Positions 32,897 to 44,766 of a DNA stretch of 64,000 bases are shown here, in pieces. This DNA is from Craterostigma plantagineum. Lineage: Eukaryota; Streptophyta; Magnoliopsida; Lamiales; Linderniaceae. The position numbers and the translations under genes were made by a program. The DNA lies in contig JAPQWV010000367.1 of assembly GCA_027422505.1 (NCBI GenBank), forward strand, positions 62,001 through 126,000, read 5' to 3'. Below the pieces are notes generated by a model, which searched no databases, had not been told where the DNA came from, and was given only the letters and a program-made list of their open reading frames with translations. Every line of letters begins with the position of its first letter. The stretch's first letter is position 1.

Positions 32897-34554
32897 TGTT
32901 GGGAAACCCCGGGTGACCCGAGGCCTTGCCCCGGACGCAGCGGAATTTAAAATTTTTTCCCGGGTTCCCCATACGGTTTCCCCAGGATACTCAGTTAAAT
33001 AAAGAAAAACGCACGTTCGACACGTATAAAGGAATAGGGATCTTACCCTCGTCGCGAAGATCCTTAGCTCCCGTAGCTCATGAACTGTGCCGAAGAGAGA
33101 CACGCCAACCCCGTGATGTGCCACAGACTTCACCTCCCCAAGGATGGCTAGAGGAAATGAAGAATGTTTTATAAAGATGAATTTTAGTGTGTTTGATTTA
33201 CTACAAACTCAAACACACTTAGGATTTTTTCTAAGAACGACCTAAGGAGCTCTCACCACTCTCTAAACTCAAGTTTTAGTGTGAGAATGTTTATGAACTC
33301 ACTTTGGACGAAATTTCTCCAAGAAATATTAATCAAAGACCATTTCCAACTTAGAAAATGACTTTAAGCTTAATTAAATGAGATCATGTCCTACATGACT
33401 CATTTCTTGTTTGTTTCCATTGAATTATGTCATCTAATGACTAGATATTGTCCCACAATAATAACAAAAGAACAAGGAACGAAATTGGATTTGATTTGGA
33501 TCAAATTTGACCAAAGAACTGTCGATCACGACCTCTGGCATGACCTGTCACGGCCGTGACACATCATTGGACGACTTCTGCCGCTCATCACGGCCTTAGT
33601 CACGGCCGTGACCATCTTCTGGAGGCCGTCACGGCCTGGGCATGAAGTATCACGGCCGTGACACTATCTGGCACCATTTTTGCTCGCCACTGCCGGTCGT
33701 CACGGCCACGTGCAAGGTTGTCACGGCCGTGACAAACCTGACAGCTTTGCAGCAGTTTTGTATTTGGATCCGATCGAGGGGTAAACGATGTTCGATTGAC
33801 CTGAAATGTTAACCATAGTTAAAAGACTCACCAATCTTGATTTTGACCAAAGGGATTCTCAATCCGAGGTCTAGATTGTGAGATATGAATTTTTGAATCT
33901 ACTGCTACTTTGCAGACGGGCTTCACGACTGTGATAAGCCTTGCTCGTCATTGTGAACCATATTCTATGCTTCATTCATCACCATTTCCGTTCCATAAAT
34001 TTACGTCCATGTAAATATAGTTTCTAAAATATATGTTTAACATTTTAGCGTCTCTAAGACCGTTAAATTAATTTACATCTCTTATTAGTTAGACACTATC
34101 ACAGTGATCAGTTTTAAGCCCGACTCTCTTGGTTCGTCTCAACCAGGCAAGGGAGGAATCCAAGAATTTGGTAAGCGCCTAGCCAATCCCGCGGTACCGA
34201 ATAGGTCCCGTGTTAAGTACGATCTTCGATCTACCAACCGACTATAGATTATCGTCGTACATATAGACCCTTCACAAATGTCCCGATCGAGTGAGAGTCA
34301 TGGTTACGTCAAACTCACTAGACTCGACTCTATGACGAATTCGTGACTGGCGAAATTACTAAACTGCTCTCCACGTCTCACGTGAGTCAGTTTGTTGCTT
34401 CGGCCGAAGACTTTGTAATTTCCCGTCCCCGAATATGCATAGAACATATATCTCGGTTACTAACGAGACAGTGAATCCCTCACGATAGTCTAAGCACGAC
34501 AGTTATCCTTCATTGTCAAGACCGCATGTCGCCGTCGACCCATGTTCCCGAACA
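32897..34554. mobile_element. solo-LTR-like block, 1658 bp
   Basis: It begins TGTTGGGAAACC and ends GTTCCCGAACA, short inverted termini with the TG...CA rule of LTRs. No primer-binding site follows the right end and no coding sequence is present, so it reads as a solo LTR. The flanking 5 bases do not match (AAACA, AGGTG), which leaves it unproven. It contains four perfect TCACGGCCGTGA palindromes (33548, 33600, 33650, 33721) with degraded ones between. Confidence 0.55.
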
Positions 34555-34880
34555 AGGTGGGCCTAGCAAGCTAGTGACAACTGCAAGCTCGATTGGTCGA
34601 CCCATGACTGCAAGCTCGAATCCTTCTAAAAAAACTTCAAGCTCGATTTGTATTGCTATTGCAGCTTTAATCATCAGAAATCGTTGACATTGTAGCCGAA
34701 AATGATACATAAATTGTTGAGATTGAAAAAAATCTTCAAAAGATCTATGGAAGCTAGAAAAAACTTACATATACAAATAACAGAAATCGTTGAGACTGTA
34801 GCCGAAAATATCAAAGTTTATGACCTAATATGTTGAAATTATTGTAAATTTGATCGTGGGTATAATTTGTATATCTAATT
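34555..34880. other. spacer with short repeated AAGCTCGA words
   Basis: The words CTGCAAGCTCGA and CTTCAAGCTCGA recur, and CAGAAATCGTTGA..TGTAGCCGAAAAT occurs twice (about 34675-34700 and 34780-34805). It leads into the ~300-bp array and probably belongs to the same element. Confidence 0.45.
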
Positions 34881-37800
34881 TGCAGCTTTAATCGTCAGAA
34901 ATAACGAATATAGCAAAAAATAATAAATGCCTTATAGATAATAACAAATGTTGACTCAGAAGTAACTCAATGCTGAAAGGTAATAATGCCTTGTGTATCG
35001 TAAATAACACATTGTGTATACAAGTAATGGATCGAAAGGAATACAACGAAAATCACAAACGACACCAAGAAACAGATGAAACTGCATAAATCTCCGCATT
35101 ATTGACTCAATAAGACCTCAATTTCTCATGGGTACCTCAAATTTATACCGATTAGTTGCAAAAATGGATATTATATTTTCCCTAAATCATGTAAAAAGAA
35201 ATACTTATAATAGCAAAAAATAACAAATGTTTTATGGTTAATAACAAATGTTGACTTAGAAGTAACACGTCGCTGAAAGGTAATAACGTTTTGTTTGTCG
35301 TAAATAACACATTCTGTATACAAGTAATGGATCGAAAGGGATAAAAACGAAAATCACAAACGAAACTAAAAAACAGATGAAAACTGCATAAATAACGTTG
35401 TTATTGATTCAATAAGGAAAAATAGACCTCAATTTCTCATGGGTACCTCGAATTTATACCTATTAGATGCAAGAAACGGATATTTTATTTTCCCTAAATA
35501 GTGTAAAAAAGAAATACTTGTAACATAGCAAAAAATAACAAATGTCTATGATTAATAATAACTTAGGACTTAGAAGTAACACGACGCTGAAAGGTAATAA
35601 CGCCTTGTCCGTCGTAAATAACACATTCTTTATACAAATAATGGATCGAAAGGAATAAAATGAAAATCACAAACGACACTAAAAACGGAAGAAAACTGCA
35701 TAAATCTCGGCGTTATTGACTCAATAAGGTAAAATAGAACTCGATTTCTCATGGGTACCTCGAATTTATACCGATTAGTTGCAAAAAACGGATATTATAT
35801 TTTCCCTAAATCGTGTAAAAAGAAATACTTATAATAGCAAAAAATAACAAATGTTTTATGGTTAATAACAAATGTTGACTTAGAAGTAACACGTCGCTGA
35901 AAGGTAATAACGTCTTGTTTGTCGTTAATAACACATTCTGTATATAAGTAATGGATCGAAAGGGATACAAACGAAATTCACAAACGACACTAAAAAACAG
36001 ATGAAAACTGCATAAATCTCCGCATTATTGACTCAATAAGGTAAAATAGACCTCAATTTCTCATGGGTACCTCGAATTTATACCGATTAGTTGCAAGACA
36101 CGAATATTATATTTTTCCTAAATCGTGTAAAAAGAAATACTTATAACATAGCAAAAAATAACAAATGTCTTATGGTTAATAACAAATGTTGACTTAGAAG
36201 TAACACGTCGCTGAAAGGTAATAACGCCTTGTTTGTCGTAAATAACACATTCTGTATACAAGTAATGGATCGAAAGGGATAAAACGAAAATCACAAACGA
36301 CACTAAAAAACAGATGAAAACTGCATAAATCTCCGCGTTATTGACTCAATAAGGTAAAATAGACCTCAATTTCTCATGGGTACCTCGAATTTATACCGAT
36401 TAGTTGCAAGATACGGATATTATATTTTTCCTAAATCGTGTAAAAAAGAAATACTTATAACATAGCAAAAACTAACAAATTTCTTATGGATAATAACAAG
36501 TGTTGACTCATAAGTAACACATTCCTGAAAGGTAATAACACATTGTTTGTCGTCAATAACACATTCTGTATACAAGTAATGGATCGAACGGAATAAAACG
36601 AAAATCACAAACGACACTAAAAAACATATGAAAACTGCATAAGTCTCAGCGTTTGTGTCTGAATAAAGTTTTTCCGTCCTCAATTTCAGATTGGTCTTAC
36701 TAATAATGACGAATTTTTTATGTATCGAATGAATTCGTGCTTCCACCCCCAAATCAAAAATTTCGTTCAGAAACCAATTTTATATCGACTTCAACGGCCG
36801 AACAAGGTAAAAACGACTGAATAAGATAAAATTGAATCAAACGAGTCTTAATATTAAAAGAAAAAAGTAAGTCGATAACCATGAAATTGAGAAAATGTAG
36901 CTTTCTCTAAGACTAAAACGTTTTTTAAGTGAGTAACAGTATAACGTTTTTATACTGCACAAGTCGTGGATCGTTCTCCCAAAATTTCATGTCGTAACCC
37001 TTAATCTTAACCTTGAACCCGTAAGTCCTAAACCCCAAAACTACCCAAAAACCCTAGCGCATAGACCATAACAAATTATCTAGAAACCCTAGTGCGTAGA
37101 CGGCAATTTTATAACAAATACCACTCTATTGGTAACAATTAAACCCTTACGGGTACCACATTAAACTGTCCAGAAATTTTTCTAAATCCCGCCACACAGT
37201 TTAGAAATTCTACGGTGGCGCGAGAAACCTTGAAAAACAAACAATATACCCAATACGGTGGCGCGACGAAATTTTAAGGCTATGGGTCTCTCGAATCTAC
37301 GCGTATTACCTTCAATTTCAACTAGAAACATGCTTCGATACACATTTTTATTGTTTGCCTCGACGTAATTTTAAGATTCCGTCCCGACATCGTCCCGCTC
37401 GTGAGATCCGCAACAGAGAATTCAATATTAATCTGTAAATGGGTTTAACCAAGGCAACTACCTATATTATTAAATGTGATAAACCCAAATCAAAGAAATT
37501 CCTAAGATCGCAGTTGCTATGACCGTATGTTGAAATTACGTCAATTTCATATGAATGTTGATAAGTTTCACAAAAATAACAAAATGTCTTCAGAATAATA
37601 ACAAATGTTGACTCAGAAATAACACATCACCGAAAAGTAATAACGTGTTTGTCGTAAATAACACATTCTGTATACAATAATGGATAGGGATAAAAAGAAC
37701 GAAAATCACAAACGACACTAAAAAATAGATTAAAACTGCATAAATCACGTCGTTATTGACTCAATAAGGTAAAATAGACCTCAATTTCTCATGGGTACCT

Positions 37801-38375
37801 CGAATTTATACCGATTAGTTGCAAGAAACGGATATTATATTTTCCCTAAATCGTGTAAAAAGAAATACTTATAACATAGTAAAAAATAACAAATGTCTTT
37901 TGGTTAATAACAAATGTTGACTTAGAAGTAACACGTCGCTGAAAGGTAATAGCGCCTTACTTGTCGTAAATAACACATTCTGTATACAAGTAATGGATCG
38001 AAAGGGATAAAACAAAAATCACAATCGAAACTAAAAAACAGATGAAAACTGCATAAATCACGTTGTTATTGATTCAATAAGGAAAAATAGACCTCAATTT
38101 CTCATGTGTACCTCGAATTTATACCTATTAGATGCAAGAAACGGATATTTTATTTTCCCTAAATCGTGTAAAAAAGAAATACTTATAACATAGCATAAAA
38201 TAACAAATGGCTTTGGTTAATAATAACTGAAGACTTAGAAGTAACACGACGCTGAAAGGTAATAACGCCTTGTTTGTCGTAAATAACACATTCTTTATCC
38301 AAATAATGGATCGAAATGAATAAAACGAAAATCACAAACGACACTAAAAACGGATGAAAACTGCATAAATCTCGT
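34880..38375. repeat. tandem array of ~300-314 bp units, nine copies in two blocks
   Basis: The landmark ATGGATCGAAAGG (or close variants) recurs at 35027, 35327, 35641, 35951, 36265, 36579, then 37680, 37993 and 38306, giving spacings of 300, 314, 310, 314, 314, then 313 and 313. Each unit also has ATAACACATTCTGTATACAA, CTCAATTTCTCATGGGTACC and AATTTATACCGATTAG. A ~1.0-kb non-repeat spacer (about 36660-37570) separates the blocks. Small antisense ORFs here are translations of the repeat. Confidence 0.92.
36660..37570. other. non-repeat spacer inside the ~300-bp array
   Basis: It contains AAACCCTAGCGCATAGACC, repeated nearby as AAACCCTAGTGCGTAGAC, GGTGGCGCGACGAAATTTT and CTATGGGTCTCTCGAAT. 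Similar motifs appear at 50860-50890 and 52195-52240 in the other tandem-repeat-bearing element. Confidence 0.6.
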
Positions 38376-38851
38376 TTTCGAATGTGCACCCTAATTGGAC
38401 AAGCAAATTCTACCCCGTGCATCTTCTGTATCATAATTAATCCAACATGACATGTCAAATCGGTTGGATGGGTCAATCGAATTTTTTTGTGCTCGATTCA
38501 GTGTAAGAAAAATGAGTTCGATCGTTAAATAAAAAAAAATTCTGTTGATAACGTTTTGCAGTAGCAAAGTAACACAATAATGTTGAAAAATAACGTATCT
38601 GTTTTCTAAAGTAACAATATGTTGTACCTGTGTAACAAATAATGAAGTAATAGTAACGCCTCATATAAGACCAAAAGAACATGTCGTGAGTTCTGCTGGA
38701 AAAAAAAGGGCAAGGGGTATTTTCGTCAAAGTCTATTTTTGGGTCCTTTACTCGGTTTTTACAAAAAGTAGGTCCCTTAAACTTAACCATTTTCTGACAG
38801 GGTCTGACGGGTAAATACAAACTTTAGGAGGGCCTGAACAGAAATCTTCCC
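38376..38851. mobile_element. right end of the repeat-bearing element (GGGCCTGAA terminus)
   Basis: The stretch ends with TTTTTGGGTCCTTTACTCGG, GTAGGTCCCTTAAACTTAAC, CTGACAGGGTCTGACGGG, GGAGGGCCTGAACAGAAAT and CTTCCC at 38850. The same ending style (GGGTCC..TTAAAC..GGGCCTGAA) is seen at 21620-21698, 40520-40610, 52575-52612 and 53190-53265. Copy B of the segmental duplication begins immediately after it. Confidence 0.55.
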
Positions 38852-39134
38852 ATAATTAAATGCTAAAATTGATAATGTACGGCAAATTTATTGATAACTT
38901 AATACCGCGCAGTTACGCAGACTCACACATGCCCATTATCTCACTATCGATGCATAACTCATAATTTCAGATATTTATCAAATGAATCATTTGCGTATAT
39001 TGCCCTACTACGCTTTTCGTCTGTCTGATTTCACTACATATTCCTTTATTACCTGAATCATTTGCGTATATTACCCCTATTACGCTTTCCATATGAGTTT
39101 GATTTCACTAAATATTCCTTTATTACATTGTCGA

Positions 39135-40221
39135 AGTGTGGGACAAAATACTGGCTACAACATATCTTCATGTGGCATGCAAAGTACATCAAACTAATTA
39201 AAGCTCCTTTTAGTTCAAAAGACATGGTAATGAAAAACAGAAAGCCAACACATGGTGACTTGAGTTGCAATAACTTAGGACATATTTAAGTCTACGAGGA
39301 CCAAGTGTTCTCACATGTAAGAAAAGGTGAAAGGGCATTTCAAATTTCAACACTTCTGCTTGTGTATGCATAACAACAAATGGGCCAATCTTGAAAGGAG
39401 ATAAACAAGCTTGTGTGCTTCTTTAATCTAATCTCCATTAACAATTGCACCCTACTCAAGCAAGAGAGAGATTAGATAGAATGATTGAAGTTGTATAAAA
39501 TGGTGCCCATTAAAATCGGAAAAAAAGAAAGGTGTAGAGGCTAAATGTGGTAGTTTGGCACATGAGGGGAAGAATGCTTGATGTCTTTACATGAATAAGG
39601 GAATTATTACATCCCCAAGATGGTGAAATGGCTTTAATGATTTTCTTGATCTCTTACTTTCTCAAGCCAAAGTAAGACTAAATCACAGTGTATTTGAAAA
39701 GAGGCATAAACCATCCTTCCATAAATAAACAGAAAACCCTAATCGAATCCATCATATTTAGTTTGCTCTATTATAGTTTCATCAGCTTTATATCCATTTC
39801 GAGTAACATATATAGTGCACTCTGACTTGTTCCTACGTAGACCGGTTTTTAGAACTAGGATCCAATTTCATAGGTAACCCTAAGTACTTGTTTGGTTGAG
39901 GGGTTAAGTAATTTTAAACATGAGTTTAAAACATGCTAATGGTTCGTTGGTTTATCAAAACCATTAATTTATATAAAACAACTCTAAACCCATGTAGACG
40001 TGTTTAAATAAACACACCTCCTCACATGTGTTTATTAAACACACTAACCAAACACGCGCCATTAATTTGTTTTATAGAAATCCTTAATTAAATAAACCCT
40101 CATAAATATAAATCTATGAACCAAACGAACAGCGGTTCATTGATTTGAGCGGTCCATCAATGCGTAACTACGGTGCAAATTTTTTATTTACAGCAATTGT
40201 TTCTAATTAATGATAAAAAAA
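39135..40221. other. duplicated noncoding spacer, copy B
   Basis: It is the near-identical partner of 20221-21308. The tandem ~75-80 bp duplication lies just before it (38945-39130). No coding region was recognised. Confidence 0.45.
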
Positions 40222-40610
40222 GGGCCAATTCGAAATCAGGCCCCATTAAGGGTTTGATTTTGAATTCAGGCCCTCTTAGAGAATTTTTTAGGTTAAAGGA
40301 CCCATTTTGTGTGGTGTAAAAAAGTGGTATGAAAGATATATGAACTGTTATAGAATGATCGTTTTGTGTTAAAAATTTCAACATACTGGTATGTCAGAAC
40401 AATGAAGTGGTACTGCAGAAAATAAACTGGTATCTGATGATCATAAACTGATACCGAATTATGGTTTTGTGTTACAAAATTTGCACATACTGATATGAAA
40501 GAGCAATGAAGTGGTACTTGCAGAAAATGGGTCCTTAAAACTATATTTTTTGCCAAGAGGACCTGAATCCTAAATGATAGTTATGTAGGGGCTTGAAATG
40601 AAAATGCCCC
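40222..40610. mobile_element. small TIR element with GGCCTGA-type ends, copy B
   Basis: Partner of 21309-21698 at the same position, with ends GGGCCAATTCGAAATCAGGC and AATGAAAATGCCCC. Differences are a few substitutions and a short indel. Confidence 0.6.
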
Positions 40611-40869
40611 TAAAAAAATACATTTGATGAACAAGAAACATTAAATCAACATTGTAATTACAAACTCCTTCAATGCAATGCACGACACAAAGTTTTATGC
40701 AGTTAGCGAAAATATACAGGCGCCATAGATAATTGCTTAATGGAATTTCCATTATCTCACACACACACACAACACAAAACCCTCAAAATCTTCATACAGA
40801 AGAAAATAACAGTAACAACAAAAAAAACAGATAGAGACACACATAAAAATCTTATAAGAATCTTTCTTA

Positions 40870-43163
40870 TTAATTAACAGTTGAATCATCGACAGGATTC
40901 CAAAACCTGTTATAAAACCACATCTTATCAGCCTCCACGGCATACCCATCTTGATTCCTATGCCAGCTGTAATAAGCGTGCGTACTGTTCTTTATCGAAA
41001 ACGTCGCGTGCCCAAAGCTCGCCTCCCTAAAAGCCGAGTACTTTGGCTGCGGCTGCGTCATGCTGCGCAAAACAAAAAGAAAAAAAACGACAAAAAGGCG
41101 TAAAAGAAAAAATAAAAAAATTCAGACATCTTTGAAGAAAGATTCGATAAAAGTACGCATTTTCTATATAGCATTAACGAAAAACTTACTTATTCGCAAG
41201 TCCTTCGATATTTCCTCCGTCTCCAATCGTCACGTACACGGGCGCCGACTCATCCTTCACGGGGACGCACTCGCCGTTCACGATATTGTAGGCTATGTTA
41301 GATACACGCTCCTGCAAAAATAAAAAAAATAACAAATGTCGTAGCTAGTAAGCGTTTTCTTAGGAATTGAGGTGTTTCATCCTAAAACTAATTGGCGACA
41401 GTTGAAGTTGTCTCTCGAGATTTTGATAGCTTTAATTAACCGACGTGGGATAACGCCCACTTTTTATAATCTCAACACCGTTTGAATTATGAAAGACATA
41501 CTTTCTTTCGCTAGCGTAAGGTCGAGAATTAATATATATACATTACCGTGCGTTCGTAGGCGTGGACATGGCCGGCAAAGACGACGTCGACCTTATACTG
41601 AACGACCAGCGCTCGAACTGAACTCTCATGGTTTCGCCTTCCATGTAATGATAGCTGTTGCTGTTGTACCACGGAGAGTGCAGTAGTACGATGAGCCACG
41701 GCGTCTCCGTTCTTTTCACCCTCGCCAGCTCGTCCTGGAGCCAGGCGTACTGCGGCGTGTACTTTCCTGGAAATGTAATAGTTATCAGAAATTGAGGACT
41801 TCATCCTAAAATCAATTGCCTGCCCTGATTAATCAACGTGGGACAAACCAACGTTCTAAAATCTCAACAATGATTGAGACTATAAATAACTCATAGAAAA
41901 ATCATTGCATCTTTCGCTTTTCTTACCGTACGCCGAATATGACGAGAGGACGATGATATGGGCCGGGCCCCTTTTCACCGAGTACCAAAAAGGAGCCGAG
42001 CTATTCGACGCCTTGAAAGGGACTCGATAACGCTTGGTGAACGGCTTGAAAGGCTTCGTTTCGCCCTGCGATAGAATAATAGCAACTCATGAGAAGTTGG
42101 AAAAAAAAAGGCGCGCCAAAAATAAATGAAAAAAAAGGGCGGGAGGGAATTTACGATTTCGGGAGCGTAGTCTATCTCGTGGTTTCCCGTGGTCCAAATC
42201 CAAGGCTGATAGGCGACGCTCCTCTCGACGAACCTCCCCCACGTGTCCCACCTATTGTTGTCGTGGAATGGGTAGTTATCGGCGTAAGAGAGGTCCCCTA
42301 CGTAAAGCAACGCTTGCCCCTTCTGAGGGTTGTTTTCGTAGTGTTCTAGGGTTTTGTTCGAGTCGAACGTTTGCCCAAGATCGCCTGTTTATGCAACAAA
42401 TTACAAAATGCTATTTCTATGATCTATTACGCAAGCAAAAATCCCGCAAATGGATCGTGAAATACCTATGATTCCAAATGTGTAGGGAACGTCGGGGCCG
42501 ACGGGCGGAGGAGTGACGAACCAGAAAGTTCGCTCTGCGTGACCGATTCCAACGGTGTAGTAATACTTTGTGTCGTACTTTTCGATCGATCGGAGAAAAA
42601 ATTATAAATTCGAGTAAAGACCGAATATAAAAATTCGATCTTTGGACGAAAGATGGGTGAGCTATGCGTACTATTTCTATTACCTTGAGTTTCCTAATTG
42701 TGCAGTGATGAATGTAGCCAGAAGTGTAGTTGTAATACTTGTACTTGGTCATGGAACCTTCGGCCTTGTTCTTCTTCTGACTGCCGTTCTCCGGCCAGTA
42801 CACCACCGTGTCTGAGCCTGGCTCGTCGGCGGTGACCCAAGAAACGATCACGGCGGTTCCGACGTGGTCACCTTGGGTTATGTGCACCTAAAATCGAAGA
42901 TAATCTAATGGGGAAAAAGGGAAGAAAATAATTTCGAGGACTAGGGATATAAAAATAATGATGACCTGCTGAGGAGCATTGTAGCCAGGTGGGACTTTGA
43001 AGACGTCGCTGTCGAGGGGCATATCGCCGGACTTTTCTGGTTTTCTGACGAAGTTGCTGGTGACGCCGGCGGCGCTGCAGGGAACTGGAGGATTGAGAAA
43101 CGCAGAGGTCACAATGACAGCCAATGCAAGCATAAACGCCGTCGTTCTGGGCATGCCGCTCAT
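40870..43163 (-). pseudogene. purple acid phosphatase, copy B: all exons present, one-base frameshift
   Basis: Eight exons on the minus strand can be placed with GT-AG borders: 43163-42966, 42887-42684, 42577-42466, 42384-42155, 42065-41927, 41766-41547, 41311-41190, 41062-40870. They encode a signal peptide, the fibronectin-like N-domain, and the metallophosphatase motifs [27 protein letters not shown] and GHVHAYERT, ending in [11 protein letters not shown]. The exon sum is 1418 nt, one short of a multiple of three. The break is in exon 6 near 41610, where the frame of MRVQFERW does not continue into [17 protein letters not shown]. Without the break it would be a ~472-aa secreted PAP (PAP10/12-like length). 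An upstream in-frame ATG at 43199 would precede the signal peptide poorly. A sequencing error is the alternative to a true frameshift. Confidence 0.9.
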
Positions 43164-43523
43164 CGTGATTGGTTCTTGGGCGTTTTTTCTTCTTTTCAAC
43201 GGCGTACCGTGGAACTACTGCGTTCTTATTACACTACACGACAAATCTCTTTTTTTTGGCTTCCCTTTTCTTTTTTGTTTATTTCTATGTAATGTTACCT
43301 CGGAATTTCAGAGAGGATTGTGACTTGACGTTTATATATAGATGGAGCGTCGGAGAATTATCTAAAAGATCTGAATTAGCGGGTCATTAGAGATTGAGGG
43401 GATCGATACGTACGCAAATAGCACGAATTAAGGGGAATATCCAAAGGTGTATTCTAATACGAAGAACATATCGTGGTGTATTGTATTTCCTTGGTATGAC
43501 TCTGCTCCTCCTATTTGTGGCAA
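43164..43523. promoter_or_regulatory. PAP-B promoter region
   Basis: Divergent upstream region, alignable with 23405-23780 of copy A with many substitutions; the CT microsatellite of copy A is reduced to a T-run here. Confidence 0.45.
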
Positions 43524-43910
43524 GGGATTTGCTATTGTGCCCACCTACCCTGAGCAATCACCGTGAGCACCATAAGCAAATCTCTCAATATTTTGCATTT
43601 TTCGATTCGCAAATTCGCCAACACCTCCATAGACCCTCCCATATCCATTGCTAACCTAAATCGTCATCTTCAACACGTTAAGCTTTAAGAAAATTTATTA
43701 TTTATTATTCATATGTGGAAGGCATACTGATGTGGTGATTTTCTTAAAATTTAACGTGTTAGAGATGACGATTTAGGTTAGCAATGGATATGGGAGGGTC
43801 TATGGAGGTGTTGGCGACGTTGCGAATCGAAAAAATGCAAAATATTGAGAGATTTGCTTATGGTGCTCACGGTGGTTGCTCACGGTAGATGGGCACCATA
43901 GCAAACCTAC
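43524..43910. mobile_element. 387-bp foldback MITE, absent from copy A
   Basis: The element is a long inverted repeat: GGATTTGCTATTGTGCCCAC at the left and GGGCACCATAGCAAACC at the right, and TAGACCCTCCCATATCCATT pairs with its complement near 43785-43805. The flanks TTGTGGCAA and TCATGGCAA (43515-43523, 43911-43919) give a 9-bp duplication with two mismatches, in line with a MULE-type MITE. Copy A has an empty site (CTATTCATGGTAATA, about 23788). Confidence 0.85.
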
Positions 43911-43919
43911 TCATGGCAA

Positions 43920-44766
43920 TATCATTATTGCTATTATTAATTTTGCATTTACATCGTAAATATTGAACCAATGGGTTTTTAATTAGTGGAATTGTATTTC
44001 TAACATATTCTCCGGGGAGCATTGATGAGTATTGTTGACTCTTCTCTTGGTAGTGATAGAGACCATCAATCCATTTGACTTCTGATAGCCAATTTATTGT
44101 TATTGTTAATATTATTCCTATATTGGTTTGGCCGCTGGGACGTAGAGATAAGATTATCACTGCATGTCGATGCTATCAAAGACTTGCTACACAAAAAAGG
44201 ACGATAGAGTTTCGCGGAAAGTTCAATGATGATATGTGGAATGTATAGCAAACATGTCATTTACTGACAAATTGGTATTAAACATTACAAATATATTTAG
44301 GGTCAACTTTATGCATTAAGTCCTGTAACAACGGTAGACTTGAGCCAATCCGCGAATATGGAAGGAATATGCTCACTATATACCGTTGACTTACGACTCA
44401 GTCACTGAAGACGATGATAATTAATGATATAGTAGAATGATTAAGACATTTTACTCGACAGTTTCATATCTTATTCCAATTGGGCATTTCCCATAAGGAC
44501 TTGATTTCCACGTTCAATTGATGAGCACACTTTTTTTTTTTTTTTTTTTAAATTTTTTGTGGTCGATATATGTCACACGTTGACTCGCTTCATGGTTAGG
44601 TCAAGTCAACGACGCGTCTATCCTTGGAGCATCATCGTTTCTCTCTCACCTCTATTATTGCTTTTCGATCCTTCCTTCGCCGTCTCCCTCCTTACATGTT
44701 AGAACTCAGGTGATTCTTCTCTTCAAAAAAAAAAAAAAAAAGATAGATAGATAGAAAGAAAGAAAA
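43920..44766 (+). promoter_or_regulatory. CNL-B upstream region and promoter with W-box cores
   Basis: It is collinear with copy A around the empty hAT site. CACGTTGACTCG and GGTCAAGTCAACGAC (about 44577-44615) give clustered TTGAC W-box cores. CACCTCTATTATTGCTTTTC and TTACATGTTAGAACT are conserved with CNL-A and precede an A-rich/GATA tract and the ATG. Confidence 0.5.

Larger units (their letters stand above)
38852..44560 (+). repeat. direct segmental duplication, copy B (upstream part)
   Basis: It starts ATAATTAAATGCTAAAATTG, the same as 19938, and runs collinear with copy A through the spacer, the small TIR element, the PAP gene and the CNL upstream region. It contains the ~0.87 kb that copy A lost and a 387-bp foldback that copy A lacks. 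Confidence 0.93.

Noticed and set aside
34880..38375. CRISPR-like regular repeats
   Set aside because: Units of ~310 bp without constant short repeats and unique spacers, in a plant nuclear context, are tandem satellite-type repeats.
36118..38476. ORFs with SFVIFVL..SIHYLYTECVIYDKQ
   Set aside because: They repeat with the ~310-bp tandem unit and have no independent support.
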